Positions 55,501 to 64,000 of a DNA stretch of 64,000 bases are shown here, in pieces. The position numbers and the translations under genes were made by a program. The notes under the pieces are model-generated. The model was not told the origin of the DNA. It ran no database searches and worked only from the letters and a program-made list of their open reading frames with translations. Origin of the DNA: Cryptomeria japonica. Its lineage: Eukaryota > Streptophyta > Pinopsida > Cupressales > Cupressaceae. The stretch is from assembly GCF_030272615.1 (NCBI RefSeq), contig NC_081410.1, positions 187,702,119-187,766,118 on the forward strand, read 5' to 3'. Within the stretch, counting starts at the first letter, position 1. Each line of letters begins with the position of its first letter.

Positions 55501-56925
55501 TTTTTTTTTATTCAACAAATAAATAAAAGGGGTAGTTTGGAATCCTACCTCCAAACGCATTCCGGGAAGAGTTTTGATGAAGAGCTCCACCTGCAACTCA
55601 AAGCAAATCTCCCATTTTTCCAAAATTTCTCCCATCTCCATTTTTTTCTCCCCCAAAAAGCTCTCAAGAAAAAACCCCCCAAAAATATTCAAAAACTAGG
55701 TTAAATGAGAAACCTCTTTTTTGCCCTAATTTTCAATTTCAAATTTAAGCATTTATTTTTTTTTTTGAAAATAAAAGAAACATGAAAATGGAAATCATTA
55801 TTTTTCCACTACTCAATAAATCTAACTTGTTTTATTCTAATTAAAATTAACATGCTTCTATTTCTTATTTAATTCTAATTTTAATCTCTCAATATCAATT
55901 TAGGCCTACATTTATATTTTGAACTGTTAACAAGGGTGAGGTATTTAAATTAATTTAAATTTCAAAAATCAATCCTTTATACTATATCAATTTTGCAAGT
56001 AAAAAGAATAATTTCCTTTTAAATAATAAAATTTACCCTTTCTTTCCAAAATGCGAAAATGATTAATTTATTTCTATTTCTCAAATGACTTTAAATTTTT
56101 CCTTTCTAAAATGCATAACTCATTAAATTCATTATTATCAAATTTAACTATTAAATTGACTCGCTATAACATAATAAAGTGACCTTTTTGAATAAATGAA
56201 AAATCTAACAAAAGAATCCTATTTATTCTAATTTCTCAACTTTTATTGCGTAAACGAACACATTATTTCAATTTAAATGCTTTAAGCTTGCTACAATTGT
56301 AATTAAAGCGATCTCTTTTTAAATTAACGATTATTCATATAAAAGAAACTACCTATTTTAAAGTTTCTACATTACTAATGCATACATCCATACATTAAAT
56401 TGAATTGAATATTTAGGATAACAAACTCCACTTACCCCGCACAAGGCATGCAAATCGAGGAAGTCCACCAAATCACACGACACGCAACCCAATGAAAAGA
56501 AAGCCCCACGAACCACACACGACGCTCACCTAACCATGGCTAAGGCAAGATGAGAGTTTTATTACCACCAAATCCGAATTCTAAGGATGAAGGAGGTATA
56601 CTCAACCCTACAAATCCCAAAGAAGATGAAGCTCGCCCTAGGCGGTGTTGTACCTGCAATCTCCTGCACCCATGAATTCATGCAAGCATACATATACATA
56701 TACATATTCAATGAAGGCGTTAGCTTGAGATTTATCACAAGAGTTAGGAAACAATTACATTTACACAAGAATCGATGCAAGAGCACAATAATAGGTATGC
56801 ACGATTATTTATATTATCTAAACTACACATTGCATCACGGTTAACCTACCATTCAAGAATGCCACATAGGAAGTCAATCAAGGTCAAACAGGTTTTACAA
56901 GTCCGACTAGGGTAGGGGCATTACA
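52555..56925 (-). repeat. Left (3') LTR of the LARD, 4.37 kb
   Basis: Starts TGTAATGCCCC and ends GGGGCATTACA, a perfect 11-bp terminal inverted repeat. It contains a tandem copy of CCCAACGCGATTACGTAACC (52737-52783) that the right LTR has only once, recurrent GTTCATT/TTCATTAG phrases (52890-53760) and the GC-rich island (54845-55095). It lacks 139 bp that the right LTR has after AGAATGCTCAGAT (54633). The polypurine tract, minus CCTAGGGGGGGAGAA, follows at 56926-56940. Confidence 0.9.
54845..55095. repeat. GC-rich hairpin minisatellite in the left LARD LTR
   Basis: About five degenerate units of 26-32 bp beginning CCCTGCGGCCAC and often ending CGCAGGGTT, starting near 54935. CCCTGCG and CGCAGGG are complementary, so each unit can fold. 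The island is strongly GC-rich and CpG-containing in otherwise AT-rich DNA. Confidence 0.78.
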
Positions 56926-59900
56926 TTCTCCCCCCCTAGGCTCCGACTTACTCCTGGAAGTCGCAAAGCTAAACGGAAGTCCTGCAACACTTATTAGCCC
57001 TTAAACTCAATTAACAATTATCAATTTGCACAACCAACTATTTTGCCATCATCTTAGAACATTATTCATAAATCCTCTATGAGTGTCATCATCCATTAAC
57101 AAAAATGCATCTAACATCATTCACATCTTCAAATATTCTATAATTTACACACAATCATAGTAGAGAAATGAGACTTTTTCCCTTTTTATTACACCAAATT
57201 TAAGCAATTTAATATATATAGACACAGTTATCATACCCATTTATCAAACATAACAAGAAAATATGCTCTCAAGGTCAATTTCTTTCACCAATTCATCTCT
57301 TTCACAAAACTTTATCGCATAGAACTAGCTTCAAATATCAATTTTTACAACCAAGTTAACTTTCGACAAATAAGAGCAACGTAAGAACTCAATTGTTTAC
57401 ACTTTTCAGACATACAAGAACCTTTCCAATGATTATGCCCCATAACATAGTGACAAGTTAATACCATTTATTCCATGATTGCACATAATATCCATCCACA
57501 AGATTGGTTTGCACAACACAATAGGCCACATGTGAGCATGTCTAATGCTCGGTCAAAGGTAACATATATGATCAACATCTCTATGCCTGCTCACAGAACA
57601 AATACATGATCAACAATATCCAACATCTCACTTAAGGGCTTGATGGTGCTAGGGTACACCATAGCGGTGCTACCTTCCATACAAGTCCCTCGTGAATATC
57701 CCTTATTGTGTAAGGTGTTTAGCCTCCAAGAGATAGTCACCACTCATAGGTAGGTAGTGGATCCTAGCTGTCTCACAGCCTCACATACCTCCATCCTCAA
57801 GGTTCCCTATGTCTACTTCCTCATATACACTCATCCAACCCCGTCTCCTACATTCTTGGAGAGGAATTCACATTGCAACACAAGACCAGCATATGAAAAC
57901 AACAAGGATAAACCGGTTTAGCCACCAAAGTACAAAAGAGTAAACATAATATTTGTCAATTCCAACAATAAAACAAGAAAATAATTTCCGGATTTGCAAC
58001 ATCAAATCAAGTAAGATCAAGTTTGCAAGATCGTGGCTAAACTATCAAGGTCAAAGTAAAATAAATTGCTGGCCCACAAGGAAACAATTAAATAAATAAA
58101 AGAAAATCATAAGTGCACATTACATCACTACGTGACTAGTAACTAGCCACCAACGAGGAAGGAAGGAACCATCGTCTAGCTGTCCTAGTAGCTCATCATG
58201 TGGTGTGGCCAAGTAACACATCCGCATGGCATGGCAGTGTGCACCTCGGCATCACCCTGCATCATGTCGTCACGTGGCATGGCTCTACCCTATACCTAGC
58301 AGTAGGCCGCATGGAAATGTCTACTACATCCCACATCATGTCTCAGCACGGCATGGCAATACTCCAAGCGGACAAGGCATGCAATGGACATATCCCGCAT
58401 GGCAGTGTACCCCGCGAATAAGGCACGCATCGATCACACCCCGCATAGCAATGTTCCTCTCAAGATACTCGCCGTAAGCCAGAGGTATACATGGCTAAGG
58501 TCTACCCACAAGTCTACCAACACTAGTCAGTTGGCAACTTATGTAAGAAAAATAACACACCTCTCATGAAGACAAGGCAATAGATGCTCCAATAAAACCA
58601 TCAATATGCTCAAGAACTATCATCTAAATGTTCAAAATGAAGGATAGGAATTAGGCTAGCACACATGAACCTCGTAAATCAGTTCATCACAAGGGGAAGT
58701 ATTGAGTACACCTATGTTATAGTTTCATTACAAAACTATATTTTTCCTCAAAATAGGGAAGCTAAAGTCACTTCGCGTCGACATTACTCGTACGCTGTTC
58801 ATACTATTCAAGGAATGGTGACTTCTACTACTACCCCTTCACATACTGACTTATCAACAACCCATGGGTTGGCACTCAGTAAGGAAACAAATAAGCAACA
58901 TCACATAGATAGGTATGGTTTCCCATACCCATAAGCAAACATATTCCCCATGGTTGATTACTTCACCATCCCATGGGCACACATAGCAAGTACGGGTTCC
59001 TTACAACACACACAGAAAAGCACCATTACTAGTTTAGTCACATTTACGGGGAGCACTTTACATTATGCTAACATATACTTAAGGGAAGTTTTAATTATGC
59101 TTAACACATGAATTACTAAATAAAGTTTACTCTAGACCCACGTACTTAAATTTTCAACCTATCAAATTTACGCAAGGAAGTAACATCATCCAAATATCTT
59201 TCTCAATTTCCCCTAAGCATATTCATTCACATTACTAACTATGCAATTTTCTTTTCCAAGCGAAAAACTTTCCTCTTTCAATTAGGAGCCGAAGGCAAAC
59301 ATACAATTTCATATGTGTTATAACAAAATTTCTTCTTAAACCACTGTATCCCAAATAGTATTTCAAAAACAACAATTCCTATATTTTAGACAAGAGGAGG
59401 GAGAGAGTTGGAAAATCAACTATTTCCTACGAATACACAAGAATTTCAAGATCACACCATATGCTCGGATATAAGTCTATCATCTTAGTTGCACGGTTTT
59501 CATTTCGCTATCTTTTAGGAAGATGCCAAAGCATCCTAACATGACATTTCTAATCATTATTTGTTGTACTATAATGTTCTAGTTTTCCGAACAAGAATTC
59601 AAGACAATCAAATTTTCTTTTGTAATACAAGTCTTCTTGAGAACAATCACTATTCGTAATACAATACAATACGATAACACATCAAATTTAACATTGAAAT
59701 TTCATAATACGACAAGGAGGTAAATGAAGAGCTATCTACTAGATATTACACCTTCAATGCATACAAATTAACAAGTCTTTCATTTATTCTTTTGAAAACA
59801 TAATAAGACAATTACCCATATCCAAAGCAAGGTAAATGGTGCGTCACTTAATAGGTCCTAAATCACACTAGTTGAATAAGCACATAAAACAATCTTTTGA

Positions 59901-60716
59901 GGAACACATTAATACTCTCCTGAAGCTACTATAACATGTCCTATTTTGGTATTCCTTTCACAACAAGCAATTTTCACAAAATCAACTATGCGCATTTTAT
60001 TGCACCTTACTTAAGATGGAATTTAATTATATTACTCCTACCAAGCACATGGAGAACCCTTTAATGCAAACATACCATTTTCTATCATTAACCAAAAATT
60101 AACTCCCAATCCAATTCCCTTTCACAAACTAAAACACAAAAACGTTATAAGGCTCCCACAAGGACTCAAGATATATCATTCTTGCTCTTACAGTAAGAAA
60201 ACTTAAATAAGAGATAATTACACATATCAATTCCTTTTAATTTACTAGAGAGAGAGAAGAGGAAGAGTCATAATCACTCAATTTACCACATAATAAGCAT
60301 CAATATTTTCCATACTAGTCTTTCAAGTGGACAATCATTAAAATCGATCAATCCATAATAAGCATCAATATAAACAAGCACATACCGTACTTTTAGATTC
60401 AAGACATTAACAACCATCCCAGATGGATTAGTCAAAAGAGTAAAACAAATCAAGAATGAAGGTACATATGACTCCCTTTCAAAGTAAGAGAAATCGTAGA
60501 CCAAGACCTCAATAAGCAGACAAAACACCTACAATTATTCCCAAAACACCCACATCAATAAGGTGAAAACAAGGTGTGAACACACACATTACACACAAGT
60601 AGGGTTTGTTAAATCACACCCTCACATCAAGGAAAACAAGCATACAACATAAGATAGACACACACACACCAAATAAGGGCACAAGCAAAACCAGAGATCC
60701 CAGTGTTGCAACATGG
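56926..60716 (-). other. Non-coding interior of the LARD
   Basis: Begins at the polypurine tract and ends at the primer site. No gag or pol similarity in any frame; open frames are short and compositionally random. It includes a more GC-rich zone at 57600-57860 (GATGGTGCTAGGGTACACC and on) and the GCATGGCA repeat zone (58205-58460). A conserved RNA role such as packaging or dimer formation is possible, as for other LARD interiors, but is not shown by the sequence. Confidence 0.75.
58205..58460. repeat. Degenerate GCATGGCA repeat zone in the LARD interior
   Basis: At least seven variants of CCGCATGGCAGTG in 250 bp: CCGCATGGCATGGCAGTG, CGTGGCATGGCT, CCGCATGGAAATG, CACGGCATGGCAAT, CCCGCATGGCAGTG, CCCGCATAGCAATG and a partial CTGCATCATG. 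It is GC-rich compared with its surroundings. Confidence 0.65.
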
Positions 60717-60728
60717 GCTCTGATACCA
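60717..60728 (-). promoter_or_regulatory. Primer-binding site of the LARD (tRNA-iMet)
   Basis: GCTCTGATACCA on the plus strand, a perfect complement of TGGTATCAGAGC, two bases from the LTR start. Confidence 0.93.
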
Positions 60729-60730
60729 AA

Positions 60731-63700
60731 TGTAATGCCCCGCCAGGAAACCCCTAAAGGGTTTAAGTTAAAAAACACTCGAATAGAGTGTAAATTTTTT
60801 TTTTATAATAATATTTAAGAGTATTACTGATTTGTTACAACATTACAATATTTTGGAGTTATCTAAAACTTAGATAACACAACAGAAGGCTAAATGAACC
60901 TAAGGAGTTTCCCAACGCGATTACGTAACCTTACTCCCAACTCAACTCGCATCAATTGATCCAATAAGCTGGATAACTTAATTACGAGATAATGCATAAG
61001 ACATGATTATATATATGTTTGATGATATGACATCTTAGAATTTTAGGAAGCGTTCATTTACTTTGGTTGGTTAGGAGGCCATCGTGAGGTTATTTACTCA
61101 ATGCACATTAACACCTATTTAATTTTAAGAGGCCTCCCTTAAGGTTCAATGTGATAAATATAATGAAGTTCGTTCATTGGTTTTAAGATAACCACCCACA
61201 TTTGATATCTTTCTTAAATATTAAAAGTATGGCTAATAAGATCAGATTCGTTCATTAGGGATTAAACTTCCATTAATAGAGTGAGGTCCCATCATTTGAT
61301 TTCAAGCATAACCAACTAATAAGTCGTAGTTTTTTTTTTTTTAAGGAGGATAAAATGCAAGTAGGCATAGAGTTCATTCATTGAAGTTTTAATAATGCAA
61401 ATAGAAGGAGCACATCTTATTAAGGTGGAAATGTATTAGGACACATGAGTTCATCCTTTAAATTAAAATATAGTTAGCAAGATGAAATTCATCATTATAG
61501 GATTAAAATATAAGTTCATAGTGACGTTCTTTCATTAGGATTAGAATGTAACTATCTTATTGCATGCCACTCCTTTTAGTTAAATGAAGTTAATATGAAA
61601 ATATACATTTACTAAGATTGAGGTATAAGCAACTATACAAATACTTCCCATTTTAGTTCAATTTTAGCAATCATAAGGGATTCTTTTATTAGGGTTATAA
61701 TGATGGATATATATAGTTGAGCTCACCCAATTATCAAATTAATCTGGCAAGGATTATTTGTTATGATTACAACATAAATAACTAAATAAATCATCCAATG
61801 TAGTGAAACATAATTAACATGGCATTACTCATTTACTAAGATAAAAAGGTAGATATCTATATGATGTTCGTTCATTAGATTTTAATCTAGGAATTACAAC
61901 GTTAATTCTAGCTTTGTTTTCCATTCACATTCATTCAATTTACATGCTTAATAACAAGTTAATCCAATGATGGTAACCCAGCAGGGTTCTTTCCACTATT
62001 ACTAGTTTTAATTAACATTTTCAAAATACTTTTCCATAATCTTACTTGCAATGTTTTATGAACCTGATTACTACATTTGTCAAGATGAATGGTTTTATGC
62101 ACTTTGATTTAAATTCGTTAATTTCCCATCATACACTTATACAAGATAACAACCATACATGATAACTTAAAGCATGAACAAAGGAAGCTAAAACATCGCA
62201 TAACACAGATATGATCTCGGAGTTCACCCCTAAAGGGCTACATCTCCGGGTCTGCTCAACTGCAAGACCCCTTTGGTATTATATCGTTAGGAATACATAA
62301 TTTATAATTCTTTTACATCTTTGCCTCTTAGGCGAACACAACCAATATACAATAGACACCTCAGTCGGTATTTACATAATGATCCCTTTTGATACGGATC
62401 CAACTGAACACTTCAAGCAATTACAGGTTCAAATGACGGACACTACTCTATCTAGGGATGTAACCAGCCATGACCAACACAAGTACACAAATGACAGAGT
62501 CCAAACAAACCTAGCAAAGTCTTGCCAGTACTTAACACAAGCGAAAACATAAAATAAACTTGTCATCTTTTCCATTACCTATTTCACATCATCGGGGAAG
62601 AAATAACTAAACTATTTGTTTTACTAAAGGAAGGTATCATCTTCTTCCGAACTTCAAATCGACACATTATTAAGTTTCTGGTGATCTTGTTAGCATATCA
62701 GTTGAGTTTTCAAAATTCCCATGATGAACTTAAAATACTTTAACATATCGATTGCTATTTCTAAGTTCTCAGAATGCTCAGATAAAATCACTATGTGTTT
62801 TCTGAATACAGTATTAAATTAAAAATCACCAGTTATTAATTACTATTCGATATATTGATATAAATTTCCTTAAAACTCATATATATTAAAATGTTGTTTA
62901 ATAACGTTCAATTCCAATTTTCATTATTATGAGCCTTCACATTAAATATATGCATTAATAAAAAAACAAATAATCTATTAACTAAAAAACTATATTTAAA
63001 AATAAAAAACATTGTCATAAAAAAAATCATTTTTTTCTTTTTTTCTATTTTATAATATTATTATGTTTTATTTTATTTATTTTTTTAAACTAATAAAAAA
63101 AACTAAAACTAAAAATAAAATTAAAATAAGGTAAAGAGGGGGCACTGCGGGGCCCACCTCCCAACATGGAGGAGGCGGAAGTCTCGCAGCTCTCGTGCAG
63201 CCCTGCTGTGGCACAGGGTTCCCCCTGCGGCCACCATGCACGCAGGGTTTCCCTGCGGCCACTGTGGTCGCAGGTTTTACCCTGCAGCCATAGTGAACGC
63301 AGGGTTCCCTGCGGCACTGTGGGAAGGGGAATGCCCTGCGGAGCCATGGAAATTAGTGGAGAAACGGGGGAGGGGGCGGCGGTGCGAGCCGAGCTTCGGC
63401 TCCTGCGCCTGCCAAACCCTAACCCAAAATACATATTTTTTTTTGTTTATTTTTTTTTTGTTATTTTCTCGATCCGATTTACAGTCCGGATCAAACCATA
63501 AAATTTTTTGAATAAGGATTTGACAAGAAACGAAATCCCTCATTATTGTATTAATATTTTTTTTTTTATATTCACAAACCCATTCATTTTCCAAATTTTA
63601 CCAAAAACTTCAGTATGGGAAAAGTATTTCCTCATCAAGTTTAAAACCACAAAATCTATTAAGAAACGAAAATTTGATTCAAGAACAACCAAGCTTTAAA

Positions 63701-64000
63701 AAAAACTGAAACTAAACCTCAAAAACATTCATGGGTAATATCATTTCTTCTTCTTTTTTAGCATTTCATGGTGGACATTCAAACACCATTTTTTTTTTAT
63801 TCAACAAATAAATAAAAGGGGTAGTTTGGAATCCTACCTCCAAACGCATTCTGGGAAGAGTTTTGATGAAGAGCTCCACCTGCAACTCAAAGCAAATCTC
63901 CCATTTTTCCAAAATTTCCCCCATCTCCATTTTTTTCTCCCCCAAAAAGCTCTCAAGAAACATGGTTACCAAAAACTAGGTTAAATGAGAAACCTCTTTG
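60731..64000 (-). repeat. Right (5') LTR of the LARD, truncated by the window
   Basis: Collinear with 52555-55735 apart from two length differences: no duplication of the CGCGATTACGTAACC unit, and 139 extra bases at 62784-62922. Substitutions are few and mostly transitions. About 1.2 kb of the LTR should lie beyond the window end. Confidence 0.9.
63135..63400. repeat. GC-rich hairpin minisatellite in the right LARD LTR
   Basis: Same island as at 54845-55095. Several differences are C-to-T or G-to-A (for example TCTCGTGCAG against CCCGCGCAG), as expected if it is methylated. Confidence 0.78.

Larger units (their letters stand above)
52555..64000 (-). mobile_element. LARD-type non-autonomous LTR retrotransposon, right end beyond the window
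   Basis: Very long LTRs (left 4371 bp) around a 3805-bp interior with no coding capacity, a tRNA-iMet primer site and a polypurine tract. These are the defining features of a large retrotransposon derivative (LARD), which must use proteins of other elements. The left flank ends in TTTTT but the right flank is not visible, so the target duplication cannot be checked. The LTRs look only about 1-2% different by eye, so the insertion is recent. Confidence 0.87.

Overview
This window is plant nuclear DNA made almost entirely of LTR retrotransposons. I see no intact host gene, no rRNA or tRNA gene and no CRISPR array. The AT-rich sequence, large Ty1/copia and Tat-type Ty3/gypsy elements, tRNA-iMet and tRNA-Trp primer sites, plant TATA boxes and a plant mobile domain (PMD) gene indicate a seed plant with a large, repeat-rich genome. 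A gymnosperm is plausible but nothing here proves it. Nearly all coding sequence lies on the minus strand and nearly all of it is broken.

The first 43.2 kb is one nest. The host is an old copia element C (3' LTR remnant 3580-4282, coding 36678-40875, primer site 40917-40928, 5' LTR 40931-43206). A second copia, E1, sits in its 3' LTR and runs off the left edge (1-3579). Between C's polypurine tract and its RNase H lies a 32-kb tandem array of copia family A: LTR1 (4570-6079), internal 1, LTR2 (28171-30739), internal 2, LTR3 (35135-36555). Two internal regions share the middle LTR. Internal 1 is split by a 17.7-kb Tat-type gypsy element G (6927-24636; 5-bp target duplication ATGCC; two 1544-bp LTRs). 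LTR2 and C's 5' LTR each carry a solo LTR of one further family in the opposite orientation (S1 29287-30358, S2 41599-42644).

Element G has a single-frame gag-pol on the minus strand (21066 to 12889): gag, protease, G-patch, reverse transcriptase, two RNase H domains and integrase. Between integrase and the 3' LTR, on the opposite strand, it carries a PMD gene. That gene appears to have its own TATA box (8755), a short first exon (8844-8921), a phase-0 intron (8922-9264) and a long second exon (9265-11088). Neither reading frame has a frameshift. About thirty nonsense codons interrupt them, and each can be explained by one C-to-T or G-to-A change.

From 43.2 to 44.8 kb is low-copy-looking sequence. 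A complete but decayed copia element D (44842-51909, target duplication TGAAT) follows, then 0.6 kb of unassigned DNA. The last 11.4 kb is a non-coding LARD-type element with LTRs of about 4.4 kb, a 3.8-kb non-coding interior and a tRNA-iMet primer site; its right LTR is cut by the window end. Its LTRs contain a GC-rich hairpin repeat island. Coordinates come from reading by eye; LTR and target-site boundaries are good to a base or two where both copies are present, domain borders to some tens of bases.
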